Origin: Gillisia sp. UBA3175
GTDB lineage: Bacteria; Bacteroidota; Bacteroidia; Flavobacteriales; Flavobacteriaceae
Direction of reading: 5' to 3'
DNA: 55,663 bases
NCBI GenBank assembly: GCA_002364325.1
Contig: DEXV01000003.1
Coordinates: forward strand, 477,482 to 533,144
Below the pieces are notes generated by a model that searched no databases, had not been told where the DNA came from, and saw only the letters and a list, made by a program, of their open reading frames with translations. Below are positions 18,970 through 27,841 of this stretch, piece after piece. The position numbers were made by a program, and so were the translations under genes. Within the stretch, counting starts at the first letter, position 1; every line of letters begins with the position of its first letter.

Positions 18970-21327
18970 CTAATCGTTTAGTAAATGGTCTAATGAAACG
19001 AGATCTGTAACCAAAACTTGTCTTGCTTTACTACCTTCGAAAGGACCTACAATCCCTGCTGCTTCCAACTGGTCTATAATTCGTCCTGCTCTATTGTAAC
19101 CAAGCTTTAACTTTCTTTGTAATAAAGAAGCAGATCCTTGCTGTGCAATCACGATAACTTCAGCCGCTTCACGGAACAATTTATCTCGTTCGCTTACATC
19201 TATATCAAGTCCTGTGCCACTTTCAGCGTCCTCGTACTCAGGAAGGATGTAGGCATCAGCATAGGCTTTTTGTGAGCCGATGAATTCGGTAATTTTATCT
19301 ACCTCCGGGGTATCTACAAAAGCACATTGTAATCTTATAAGTTCGTTACCTTGAGTGAATAACATATCTCCTCTACCAATTAACTGGTCTGCGCCCTGAC
19401 TATCTAAAATGGTTCTGGAATCTATCTTAGAAGTTACTCTAAATGCAATTCTGGCCGGGAAGTTGGCTTTTATGATCCCTGTTATTACGTTTACCGAAGG
19501 TCTTTGCGTTGCAATTATAAGGTGAATACCAATGGCACGGGCTAATTGAGCTAGTCTGGCAATGGGGGTTTCCACTTCCTTCCCTGCGGTCATAATAAGA
19601 TCTGCAAACTCATCTATAACCAAAACTATGTAAGGCAAAAATTTATGGCCATTCTCAGGATTAAGCTTTCTGGCTTTGAACTTTACATTGTATTCTTTAA
19701 TATTACGAACCATTGCATCCTTTAAAAGGTTGTAGCGATCGTCCATTTCTATACAAAGAGAATTTAAGGTGGCAATTACCTTGGAATTATCGGTGATTAT
19801 AGCATCTTCAGATCCTGGTAATTTAGCGAGATAATGCCGCTCAATTTTATTGAATAAAGTAAGTTCTACCTTTTTAGGATCTACCAATACAAATTTTACT
19901 TCTGCAGGATGCTTACAATAAAGCAATGAGGTAAGAATAGCATTTAACCCAACAGATTTTCCTTGTCCCGTTGCACCCGCCATTAAGAGGTGAGGCATTT
20001 TTGCAAGATCTACCACGTAAGTTTCGTTAGAAATAGATTTTCCTAAAGCCATAGGAAGTTCCATCTCTGCATTCTGAAATTTTGGTGAGGCGATTACCGA
20101 ACGCATAGAAACTATAGTGGCATTTTTATTTGGCACTTCTATACCAATAGTTCCTTTTCCTGGGATTGGCGCGATAATTCTTATTCCTAATGCAGAAAGG
20201 GAAAGCGCGATATCATCCTCTAAATTCTTGATCTTAGAAATTCTAATTCCAGCTTCGGGAACAATTTCATATAAGGTTACTGTAGGCCCAACAGTAGCTT
20301 TTATTTGAGCTATTTCAATTTTGTAATTCTTTAGCGTAGATACAATGGTATTCTTGTTCTCTTCTAATTCTTGTTGATCTACGGTAATTCCGCTATTTCC
20401 AACATTATAGTCTTTTAATAATTCTATGGTAGGCCATTTGTAATTCTTAAGTTCCAGCGTATGGTCAAATTCTCCAAAATCTTTAACTAATTTTTTACTC
20501 AAGGAATCTTCAGCTTCTTCCTCTTCCACAGTCTCCACTTGCATTTTAACTTCTTCATCTACAACTGCAGGACGAGCTGAAGGTTTATCTTTATCAATAG
20601 TTAATGGAGTAGGGGTAGAAGTATCTTTAATACTGGAAGTCTCCTTTTTTGGAGCTACTTTAGAAACCCAATCTTCCTCTTCGTATGTTTTATTAACTGG
20701 CACGTTGGAAGCTTCAAAATCATCTGTGATCTCTTTTTTCTTGGAAGCTAGTAAGGAACCTATAAGTTCTGGAGTAATCTTAAGTCTAAAAACCAGATAG
20801 GCTATAAGTAAAAAGGTCAACATCAATGCAGTTCCGGCAAAGCCAATATAATCTTGTAAATAATCGTTTAGTTCAAAACCAACTCTTCCACCTAGCATCG
20901 AATTTTTTTCAGCAAAAAAGCCGAAGAATATTGCCCACCAGATCATCATTAATAATCCCCAGAACCAAAATTTAAATAAATTTTTCAGTTTTAAATTGAA
21001 GAAAAGATATACTCCGGTAACAGTGACCAATCCGGCAATGATGAAAGCGGCTAATCCAAATCCATTAAAAATAAAGAAATCACTAATATTAGCACCAAAC
21101 TTACTCATCCAGTTCTTAGCTACCACCTCACGATTTCCCAATTCCTGTAAGGTACTTTGATCTGCTTGCCAATTAAATAAAAAGGAAATAAAAGCAATGA
21201 TCAAGGCTAAACCTAAAAGCATAAGGAAACTACCAAGAACAACCTTTTGCTGCCTGGATATTTTAAATCCTGGTTTTTTGATCTTCGTACTTTTAGTTGT
21301 TTTGGTCGAGGCTTTCTTCGTGGCCAT
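18970..21327 (-). CDS. ftsK: DNA translocase FtsK
   Basis: 785 residues. Four N-terminal membrane helices (residues ~28-50, 75-105, 115-140, 160-180), a short acidic linker (~200-290), then the RecA-like motor with Walker A GATGQGKS near residue 450 and Walker B YIVLVIDEFADLI. The C-terminal winged-helix gamma domain (SLLQRKLKLGYNRAGRIIDQLE) is present. It segregates chromosome termini at the division septum. It is first gene of the run with lolA, lptF/G and ribB. A TATTTTTG box on the minus strand at 21349-21356 could be its -7 element. Confidence 0.96.
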   Translation of the reverse strand: MATKKASTKTTKSTKIKKPGFKISRQQKVVLGSFLMLLGLALIIAFISFLFNWQADQSTLQELGNREVVAKNWMSKFGANISDFFIFNGFGLAAFIIAGLVTVTGVYLFFNLKLKNLFKFWFWGLLMMIWWAIFFGFFAEKNSMLGGRVGFELNDYLQDYIGFAGTALMLTFLLIAYLVFRLKITPELIGSLLASKKKEITDDFEASNVPVNKTYEEEDWVSKVAPKKETSSIKDTSTPTPLTIDKDKPSARPAVVDEEVKMQVETVEEEEAEDSLSKKLVKDFGEFDHTLELKNYKWPTIELLKDYNVGNSGITVDQQELEENKNTIVSTLKNYKIEIAQIKATVGPTVTLYEIVPEAGIRISKIKNLEDDIALSLSALGIRIIAPIPGKGTIGIEVPNKNATIVSMRSVIASPKFQNAEMELPMALGKSISNETYVVDLAKMPHLLMAGATGQGKSVGLNAILTSLLYCKHPAEVKFVLVDPKKVELTLFNKIERHYLAKLPGSEDAIITDNSKVIATLNSLCIEMDDRYNLLKDAMVRNIKEYNVKFKARKLNPENGHKFLPYIVLVIDEFADLIMTAGKEVETPIARLAQLARAIGIHLIIATQRPSVNVITGIIKANFPARIAFRVTSKIDSRTILDSQGADQLIGRGDMLFTQGNELIRLQCAFVDTPEVDKITEFIGSQKAYADAYILPEYEDAESGTGLDIDVSERDKLFREAAEVIVIAQQGSASLLQRKLKLGYNRAGRIIDQLEAAGIVGPFEGSKARQVLVTDLVSLDHLLND

Positions 21328-21740
21328 AAATTCTCAGGGGAGTTTGAGCAAAAATACAAATTAGCAAGAGTCTAAAATACAGATTTACGCTTCAATATTA
21401 ACAAATGATGATTTTAACATTTATAAACTCAAATCTACTGATTTTATTTTTCAATTGATCGATTAACATAATTACGCAGTCGCAATTTGATTAATATAAT
21501 TCTCGCATAAAAAGTTAAGAGGCATCATCCTTATAAAGTGTACAGATATCAAAAGATTTATATAATTAAGTGATTGATTACTAATTAATATGGATGAGGA
21601 ATATCTTTAAATTCAATAAAAATTTAAAACTAAAATCTCAAAAATTAAAACAGCAAATTGTATCTTAGAAGCTGATAATGAAGTAGATATAGATCTCAAT
21701 TTTTAAACGACCTAATTTTAAATTTAAATAACTTGAAATC
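21328..21740. other. Intergenic, possible tiny coding remnant
   Basis: 413 AT-rich nt between ftsK and the divergent DinB-like gene. Apart from the possible ftsK -7 box, a 24-codon reading frame starts at 21594, and just after it another frame near 21657-21706 reads NCILEADNEVDIDLNF. The composition looks coding-like but neither frame is long enough to call. No repeat or strong hairpin. Confidence 0.35.
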
Positions 21741-22346
21741 ATGAAAAAAACATTCTTACCACTTTTATTGCTAATTCTGGTTAGTTTTAGTACAAGCACC
21801 AATAAACTTACCGATGATGAAAGAGAAATGGTCCTAAAGGAATTAACTCATTCTCAAAAGGAATTTATGCGTGCCGTAGAAGATCTTTCTCTGGAGCAAT
21901 TAAATTATAAGCCAGATGACGAAACTTGGTCAATAGCTGAGATCACCGAACATTTGGCAATTACTGAGAATACTATTTTTGGACTGCTAGAGCAAAGTTT
22001 AAAAACGCCTGCAGATGCTTCGAGAAGAAGCGAAGTGACAATAAGTGATGCGCAGATCTTGGGGTTGATAGAAGATAGAACCAACAAGGTAAAGACGCAG
22101 GAAGCGATGGAACCAACTGGGCAATTTGGTGGTTTTGAAGAAACTTTAGAAACATTTAATGATAGAAGGGAAAACCATATTGATTATATAAAAGATACCG
22201 AAGACGATCTAAGAAACCATTTTGCTGCATTGCCATTTGGAACAGTGGATGGGGTGCAAATTGTCTTATTTCTTGCTGGACATACAGACAGGCACGTGCA
22301 ACAAATGCATGAAGTGATGAGTGATCCGGATTTCCCAGAAAATTAA
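21741..22346 (+). CDS. Exported DinB-family protein
   Basis: 201 residues. Signal peptide 1-17 (MKKTFLPLLLLILVSFS), then a DinB/YfiT four-helix bundle: EEFMRAVEDLSLEQLNYKP-type helix, WSIAEITEHLAITEN with the first metal-binding His, and FLAGHTDRHVQQMHEV with the HxxxH pair. These supply the usual three-His metal site. Family members include thiol S-transferases and many of unknown role; export is unusual for the family but occurs in Bacteroidota. Monocistronic, with a strong terminator. Confidence 0.85.
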   Translation: MKKTFLPLLLLILVSFSTSTNKLTDDEREMVLKELTHSQKEFMRAVEDLSLEQLNYKPDDETWSIAEITEHLAITENTIFGLLEQSLKTPADASRRSEVTISDAQILGLIEDRTNKVKTQEAMEPTGQFGGFEETLETFNDRRENHIDYIKDTEDDLRNHFAALPFGTVDGVQIVLFLAGHTDRHVQQMHEVMSDPDFPEN

Positions 22347-22360
22347 TTTTAAGAGATTTC

Positions 22361-22405
22361 ATAAATAACCACCTTTAAGTTAAATTCTTTTAGGTGGTTA
22401 TTTAT
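22361..22405 (+). terminator. Intrinsic terminator of the DinB-like gene
   Basis: A perfect 14-bp stem, ATAAATAACCACCT (22361-22374) and its complement (22392-22405), with a 17-nt loop, lies 14 nt past the stop codon. The stem's own distal end is T-rich. Confidence 0.75.
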
Positions 22406-22453
22406 TTCTGAAGCTATCCTTTCGATTTTATTCACGTTGAGATTTGAAGATGC

Positions 22454-22497
22454 AACTGCAAGAGGCACTTAAAACCTCTTAAGTAACTCTTGCAGTT
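22454..22497. repeat. Long nested intergenic hairpin
   Basis: The outer arms AACTGCAAGAG (22454-22464) and CTCTTGCAGTT (22487-22497) are perfectly complementary. Inside them ACTTAA (22467-22472) pairs with TTAAGT (22479-22484). The 44-nt structure lacks a T run, so it does not look like an ordinary terminator. It may be an RNA element or a repeat of the genome. Confidence 0.5.
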
Positions 22498-22796
22498 ATA
22501 TTTATAAATAATCTAATTCTCCATCTTATGTGAGATTACTTGCATATAATTAGCTTATTAGTTTAGTTTTCATGTTTTATTCACTTCATAATTAAGGATG
22601 TGTTAATAAAATTGTAAACCAGTATTTTGCAGTAATGGAATATTCTAGTATGTTTACACCTCGATCCTCCGGTGGCCCTACACCAAAGAGTTATTAATCG
22701 CAATTCCTTAATAAATTAATATTGGAGGCGATTATAAGAAAAATCAATTGCTATAGTGATTAAACACATGCTGTCCTTAGGATATCTTATTAATCT
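22498..22796. other. Intergenic, with a 20-codon ORF
   Basis: About 300 nt. It holds one short plus-strand ORF at 22635-22697 encoding MEYSSMFTPRSSGGPTPKSY, of unusual Ser/Pro/Gly composition for chance in AT-rich DNA. Without a ribosome-binding signal or homologue I do not call it a gene. A weak 7-bp inverted repeat (22695-22701 / 22738-22744) follows. Confidence 0.3.
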
Positions 22797-23255
22797 ATGA
22801 ACTTACAACCTATTGAATATCCCTCGAGTATTAGAAGATCTGAAGAAAATCGTTCACATTTTCAAAAATTTGATTCATTTCTAGAGGAACTTCGGAGGAT
22901 GGAACTGCCTCCAGAAGTGATAGTTTCGCTTAATAATCAACTTGAGAAGCTCCATTCATTTTCAGGATCTGAGAAACAATTTTTCAAAAAGCTTAAAATT
23001 ACCAAAGCTGTTTTGTTAAAGATATTATATAAGGAAGTTCATGTGGTCCCTAAAAACCATTACCGAAATCTTTGGATCGCCCTTGGTTTATCTGCAATTG
23101 GCATTCCAGTAGGAATATTACTTTCTCTTTATTTAGATAACAGCATTTACATTGCGCTTGGTATTGCTCTAGGTTCTACTATGGGAGTATTAATCGGGAA
23201 TTATTTAGATAATCAAGCAGAGGAAGAAGGCAGGCAAATAGAGATCTATGTTTAA
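22797..23255 (+). CDS. Two-helix membrane protein of unknown function
   Basis: 152 residues. A charged cytoplasmic N-terminal region of about 95 residues (LEELRRMELPPEVIVSLNNQ... FFKKLKITKAVLLKILYKEV) is followed by two membrane helices (~98-117 and 121-139) rich in Gly and Ile, and a short acidic tail. I do not recognise a family. It is monocistronic, followed by the chimeric pseudogene. Confidence 0.65.
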   Translation: MNLQPIEYPSSIRRSEENRSHFQKFDSFLEELRRMELPPEVIVSLNNQLEKLHSFSGSEKQFFKKLKITKAVLLKILYKEVHVVPKNHYRNLWIALGLSAIGIPVGILLSLYLDNSIYIALGIALGSTMGVLIGNYLDNQAEEEGRQIEIYV

Positions 23256-23334
23256 TTATCTATATCGTACCATATTTTAAGATTGGGTTTTATAATAAGC
23301 TCAAAAAATTCAATAATCACATTAAAAAAGTTTC

Positions 23335-23770
23335 ATGCAAAATTTCCTTATCACTCTTATTTTATTTATTTTAAGCCTTTTCATGAACGCTCAAATCGCA
23401 AGTGTGGAGCCTTCTACAAATAGCGTTCAAGTTGGTTTTCTAGGAATATGGGTAAATAACGAAACGAAATTAACTAATTCTGTAGCGCTAAGAGCAGAAT
23501 TGGGTGTGGATAGTGCTCTTTGGGGAGGTACGCATTATACAAGAACCGGATATTTATTCACCCAGTACTTACTTTAGAACCTAGATGGTATTACAACTTA
23601 AACAAAAGGTTGGAAAGATCTAAGCGAATAGATGGAAATAGCGGTAACTTTATTTCTTTAAAAACAAGTTATCATCCAGATTGGTTTGTGATATCTAATT
23701 ATGATGGACAAGAATTAGTTAGCGATATTAGCATAGTTCCAACTTGGGGGATCAGGAGAAATATAGGAAA
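23335..23770 (+). pseudogene. Outer-membrane/secreted protein remnant, frameshifted and truncated
   Basis: It starts with an intact signal peptide (MQNFLITLILFILSLFMNAQ) and SVQVGFLGIWVNNETKLTNSVALRAELG, the N-terminus of a small outer-membrane beta-barrel type protein. After GYLF, at about 23551-23562, the frame stops; the continuation LTLEPRWYYNLNKRLERSKRID...[13 protein letters not shown] is in the next frame. The barrel's C-terminal part is missing: at about 23761-23771 the sequence passes into a nitrilase gene in a third frame. Not functional as read. Confidence 0.8.
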
Positions 23771-24262
23771 CCCACTTATGAAGAACGCTTATCATGGTCT
23801 CCCGGAGACGGAAATGGATTACAAGTTCATTCGCTAAAGGAATTTACTGTAGGTGGTTTAAATTGTTGGGAGAATTGGATGCCATTAACACGTGCAGCAT
23901 TATATGGGCAGGGTGAAAATTTACATATTGCAGTATGGCCAGGCACTTTAGATAACACTAAAAATATTACCAGATTTATTGCTAGAGAATCAAGGTCTTA
24001 TGTAATATCGGTTTCAAGTTTAATGAGTAAAAATGATTTTCCAACAACAACTCCACATGTGTCTAAAATTCTTGAAAATGCTCCTGAAGTTCTAGCTAAT
24101 GGAGGTTCTTGTATTGCAGGTCCAGTTGGAGAATGGGTGTTAGATCCAATAATAGATTCGGAAGGGATATTTACTGCAAGCTTAGATTTTAGCAGGGTAT
24201 TGGAGGAACGCCAAAATTTTGACCCTTCTGGACAATGGAAAAGGCGGAAAAATCTAAATTGA
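23771..24262 (+). pseudogene. 3' half of a nitrilase (carbon-nitrogen hydrolase), truncated
   Basis: The reading frame from [16 protein letters not shown] onward, through [13 protein letters not shown] (nucleophile Cys), [20 protein letters not shown] and [14 protein letters not shown] to [10 protein letters not shown], is the C-terminal half of an aliphatic nitrilase-type enzyme. The N-terminal half with the catalytic Glu is absent, and the catalytic-Lys segment (normally HRKLxPTYEER) is cut at the junction with the upstream outer-membrane gene. The final residues (QWKRRKNLN) diverge from the family, so the 3' end is probably damaged too. Confidence 0.8.
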
Positions 24263-24363
24263 AAGGATACATTCAAAATTCTTCAAAGGAATTTATAGTA
24301 CAATAATCGATTTAAAGAAAACCTTTATTAAATTAGATTTATCAAAAATTAATATAATAAGTA

Positions 24364-25785
24364 ATGATAAAATATTCCTTCTTTTGGCTTGCAATACTTG
24401 TATTTAACTTAAACATTCACGCTCAAGAATTTACCCCTCAAGTAAAAGCTTTTATTGCTATAGACACTACAAATTTTGCAATTACAAATGTTACCTTGAT
24501 AGATGGTACTGGCGGGAAAGTAAAAGAGGGGCAAACTATTGTAGTAAGCAAAGGGTTAATACAAGATGTTGGGGATGCATTATCCGTAATAATTCCTAAA
24601 AACTCATTGATAATTAATGGAACCGGTAAAACGGTAATTCCTGGTTTAGTGATGTTACACGAACATTTATTTTATAGCAAGCCATTTGAAAATTGGTTTA
24701 GTGTGGGTCAAATGACCTTTACTTTTCCTAGATTGTATCTTGCAGGTGGGGTAACCACCATGCGCACAGGTGGAAGCATTCAGCCACAAACCGATCTTAA
24801 TGTAAAGAAATGGATTGAAGAGGGAAAAATGACTGGCCCTAAAATGGATGTAACCGGACCCTTTATTGAGCGTGAAGGCTATGATATTGCAGAACTTGGA
24901 TTTATAAAGGGTACTGCGGAGGTAGCTAAATTAGTTAACTATTGGGCAGATCAAGGGGTTACTTCATTTAAAGTATATAATCATATAACTAAAGAGGATC
25001 TTAAGGTTTGCATTGCAGAAGCTCATAAACGTGGACTTAAGGTTACCGGACATTTATGTTCCCTTACCTATGAGGAGGCTTCAAATATTGGAATAGATAA
25101 TCTAGAACATGGATTTATGGTCTCCAGCGATTTTATTGATGATAAAATTGAAGAAATGTGTGATCCTTTTAAAGCACGAAAAAGTTTGCTGAATATAGCT
25201 GTTAACGATCCAAAAATGGAAGAATTGATGGATTTGCTCATTAAAAACAATACTACTATAACTACCACACCGGTGGTGTTTGAACCTTATACAGGATTTG
25301 AGGTGGTTCCAGGTGGCGGACTTAGCGCTATGATCCCACAATTGCAAGAGGACCTTCAAAATAAATATGATCGATCTATAAATAAGGACTCTACTAGTAT
25401 CGCTCTGTTTAAAAAGGATTTGGAATGGACCAAGCGTTTTTATGAAAAAGGGGGAAAACTTGTTGCGGGAACAGATCCCACAGGAGCGGGCAGAACTGTT
25501 GCTGGATACGCCAATCAGCGCACTATAGAAATTCTGGTAGAAGCTGGATTCTCATTGCCAGATGCAATTAAGATAGGAACATTAAACGGTGCCGAGTTCT
25601 TGAAAAGACAAAAAGAAATTGGAAGTATCGAAAAAGGGAAGAAAGCCGATCTACTTTTAATAAATGGAGATCTGCGAGAAGATATCCATAATATACGTAA
25701 AATGGAGTTTGTGTTTAAAGATGGCGTTGGTTTTGACTCTCAAAAACTGTTCGAATCGGTGCAGGGAAAAGTGGGTTTAAATTAG
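24364..25785 (+). CDS. Exported amidohydrolase
   Basis: 473 residues. Signal peptide 1-20 (ending NIHAQ). Metal-dependent hydrolase of the amidohydrolase superfamily: beta-sandwich NVTLIDGTGGKVKEGQTIVV, H-x-H in VMLHEHLFY, the candidate carboxylated Lys in SFKVYNH, His in VTGHL and NLEHGF, and the Asp in GTDPTGAG. The closing GSIEKGKKADLLLINGDL segment completes the sandwich. Substrate is unknown (imidazolonepropionase/prolidase-like relatives). It lies 101 nt after the nitrilase remnant; the convergent gene at 25850 is 64 nt away. Confidence 0.9.
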   Translation: MIKYSFFWLAILVFNLNIHAQEFTPQVKAFIAIDTTNFAITNVTLIDGTGGKVKEGQTIVVSKGLIQDVGDALSVIIPKNSLIINGTGKTVIPGLVMLHEHLFYSKPFENWFSVGQMTFTFPRLYLAGGVTTMRTGGSIQPQTDLNVKKWIEEGKMTGPKMDVTGPFIEREGYDIAELGFIKGTAEVAKLVNYWADQGVTSFKVYNHITKEDLKVCIAEAHKRGLKVTGHLCSLTYEEASNIGIDNLEHGFMVSSDFIDDKIEEMCDPFKARKSLLNIAVNDPKMEELMDLLIKNNTTITTTPVVFEPYTGFEVVPGGGLSAMIPQLQEDLQNKYDRSINKDSTSIALFKKDLEWTKRFYEKGGKLVAGTDPTGAGRTVAGYANQRTIEILVEAGFSLPDAIKIGTLNGAEFLKRQKEIGSIEKGKKADLLLINGDLREDIHNIRKMEFVFKDGVGFDSQKLFESVQGKVGLN

Positions 25786-25849
25786 TACGGGATTGTAAAT
25801 TTTTATGTAAAATTGATTTTCATTGTTACTAAAACCCGAAACAGGAAAC

Positions 25850-26812
25850 TTAGAGCTTAATTCCAATGCGAATACCACCCCATTTGGTTGCATCTCCAGC
25901 TTCAAATTCCTTAGTGAGCACCGCTCTAAAGTATTCCAGATAAACATTTTTTAATTTTAGGACTACGCCGTAATTGAATTGTCCCGTTAAGCGTTCTACA
26001 TCATTATCTGAATTGGTGTACGGACTTTTTTTGTTGAAAATTCCACCTTGTAGCGTAGCATCATAACCAATTACAGAACCTACTACCTGAGAATATCCAT
26101 ATAGCTGAAATTTTTTATTGGTTTCTGAAGCGGTAAAGGGAGAATTAATAAGCCCAAGCGTAGTTTGCAGTCCTGCTGAAGCATTCGTGCTTAAGGTCCC
26201 TAATCGTATAGCGGTATTCCCTTGCAATGCAAACCAATCCTGAAGTCTGTAAATTTCTTTTTCATAACCCAACTCATAATTAATTATTACATCATTCTTT
26301 ATCTGGTTGCGCCAACCAAGCGGAATAGTATTTCCTGTAGCTTCATGAATAGCAACCTGCATTTCCTTACCAAAAGCACCAGGGCCAATTAGCCCAATAC
26401 TTAATGAAGAAAGCAGTCTTGTTCTACCTAATGTATCTGTAGAAATGGTAAAACTTTTCAGCATGATCGCAGCAGCAAATGGCCGTTCTCCATATTGGAT
26501 CTCTGCACTTCCAATATTAGGAGGAGTAAAGCCAATATGCTCTATAGAGATCCCGAATTGGTTGTTAGAAGTTTCAGGTTTTAAAAGCAGATAATTTATA
26601 GGGTTCTTCTTTAGGAAAGGAGATACCAGTTCTATATTATAACCTTGCGTGTAATTCTCGTCGGTTGCAGAAAAGTAATCATTATCATAATGAAACCGAA
26701 AATATCTATCGCTGTTAATAGCTCTAAATGCTGCGGTATTGTCTATTTTTTGTGCCAGCAATACGCTTGGTAACAGAATAAAAAGAGAATAGATGATGAG
26801 GTTCTTGAACAT
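25850..26812 (-). CDS. LpxR family outer-membrane protein (lipid A deacylase-like)
   Basis: 320 residues. Signal peptide 1-20, then a beta-barrel. The opening YFRFHYDNDYFSATDENYTQGYNIE resembles the N-terminus of LpxR (DUF2219), whose Asn/Asp residues form the 3'-O-deacylase site, and the family sequence NDxD...YTxG is recognisable. LpxR removes the 3'-acyloxyacyl chain of lipid A; whether this member does so is not shown. A 21-bp palindrome lies 50 nt upstream. Confidence 0.82.
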   Translation of the reverse strand: MFKNLIIYSLFILLPSVLLAQKIDNTAAFRAINSDRYFRFHYDNDYFSATDENYTQGYNIELVSPFLKKNPINYLLLKPETSNNQFGISIEHIGFTPPNIGSAEIQYGERPFAAAIMLKSFTISTDTLGRTRLLSSLSIGLIGPGAFGKEMQVAIHEATGNTIPLGWRNQIKNDVIINYELGYEKEIYRLQDWFALQGNTAIRLGTLSTNASAGLQTTLGLINSPFTASETNKKFQLYGYSQVVGSVIGYDATLQGGIFNKKSPYTNSDNDVERLTGQFNYGVVLKLKNVYLEYFRAVLTKEFEAGDATKWGGIRIGIKL

Positions 26813-26862
26813 ACTTTAATGTACGAAATGAGAGGGGAGTTGGTTTTTTAGAACAACTCCTT

Positions 26863-26883
26863 CACTTGCTAATTTAGCAAGTG
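26863..26883 (-). promoter_or_regulatory. Palindrome upstream of the LpxR-like gene
   Basis: Perfect inverted repeat with 10-bp arms (CACTTGCTAA / TTAGCAAGTG) and a 1-nt centre, lying 51-71 nt before the start codon at 26812. It has the geometry of a dimeric-repressor operator. No T run follows on either side, so it is less likely a terminator. Confidence 0.5.
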
Positions 26884-26894
26884 AACAAAGAAAG

Positions 26895-26918
26895 ACCCAT
26901 TAGAATAACCTAATGGGT
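26895..26918 (-). terminator. Terminator of the lipocalin-like gene
   Basis: The 9-bp stem ACCCATTAG / CTAATGGGT with a 6-nt loop is followed by TCTTTCTTT on the minus strand. It lies 59 nt after the 26977-27354 stop. The plus-strand side has an even better T run (TTTTTTAAATTTT), so it could act in both directions. Confidence 0.75.
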
Positions 26919-26976
26919 TTTTTAAATTTTGTTCCCGATTATTAATCTTTAATTTAGTTTAGATAATTTAATAATA

Positions 26977-27354
26977 TCACTGTTTTGTAAAAACGCTCAC
27001 TTCATTAGAAGAATCGGTGATGGTTAGTTTATTCCCAACAATAGAGTAGGTTAGAACTTCGGTATCTCCGCTACTGATAATACTTAACTTATTACCATTA
27101 GTGCTCCATGTAAAATCATCGGTTTCAGTTTCAGTTTCTCCCTCAAAGGTATATTGGTAAACGCTAATACCAGTTTTATTGGCATTAAATGTAACTCTTA
27201 AAACTAATTCTTCTCCTTCAAAGGTTTCGGTAAGTCCCCAGGTGCCCAACAAGGCAGGATCATTTACGTCGCTGTTACTATCATCGTCACCATTACAAGA
27301 GACAGCTAGCATGGTTGCGAAAACCAGCACTAATACATATTTAATGTGTTTCAT
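26977..27354 (-). CDS. Lipocalin-like lipoprotein
   Basis: 125 residues. Lipoprotein signal with lipobox AVSC, acidic linker NGDDDSNSD, then LLGTWGLTETFEGEELVLRVTFNANKTG and a strand-rich remainder ending KLTITDSSNEVSVF: the lipocalin-like fold of flavobacterial surface lipoproteins. Ligand unknown. Same architecture as the protein at 458-877. Monocistronic. Confidence 0.78.
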   Translation of the reverse strand: MKHIKYVLVLVFATMLAVSCNGDDDSNSDVNDPALLGTWGLTETFEGEELVLRVTFNANKTGISVYQYTFEGETETETDDFTWSTNGNKLSIISSGDTEVLTYSIVGNKLTITDSSNEVSVFTKQ

Positions 27355-27841
27355 AGAATTTTGATTTAGTGAATTAAAGGTCTTTACTCGTATGGCTTTT
27401 CAAGAACTGCCTGTTTATAATATAGTTTCTACTCTATTGATAATTAAAATATGATATAAATTTATGTTAATTATTTAAAATTTTGCGAAATTATTTTCTT
27501 AATTAATTGGTTATCAGTTATATAATCTCATAAAAGTTCACACATCCTTAAAACTGGTAGTTCCACAGAAAGGTGTTGAATGATAAGAAAGGAATTCCTT
27601 TCGAAGAAGTTCAAAAACAGTTCGCCCATTTTCGATCGAATGTAAGTTATATAAGAAATGGATGATTTTATTTAGTAAGATAACTTTAAAACCAATTGTA
27701 TAAATATTAGCCTAGGCTAAAAAATAATTTCATTGTTCATATTATCACGAAAGGGAATCAATATCTTTAAAAAGATACCGACTCCCATTATCTAAAAAGT
27801 GATATTTTAGAAGCATCACAAAATTTAATTTATGTCTATGC
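27355..27841. other. Intergenic, with a coding-like remnant
   Basis: 487 nt between two minus-strand genes. On the plus strand, 27578-27665 reads NDKKGIPFEEVQKQFAHFR and a few more residues to a TGA, flanked by stops in the other frames; it looks like a scrap of a real gene but has no proper start. The remaining sequence is AT-rich without repeats. The promoter of the 26977-27354 gene should lie at its left end. Confidence 0.4.
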
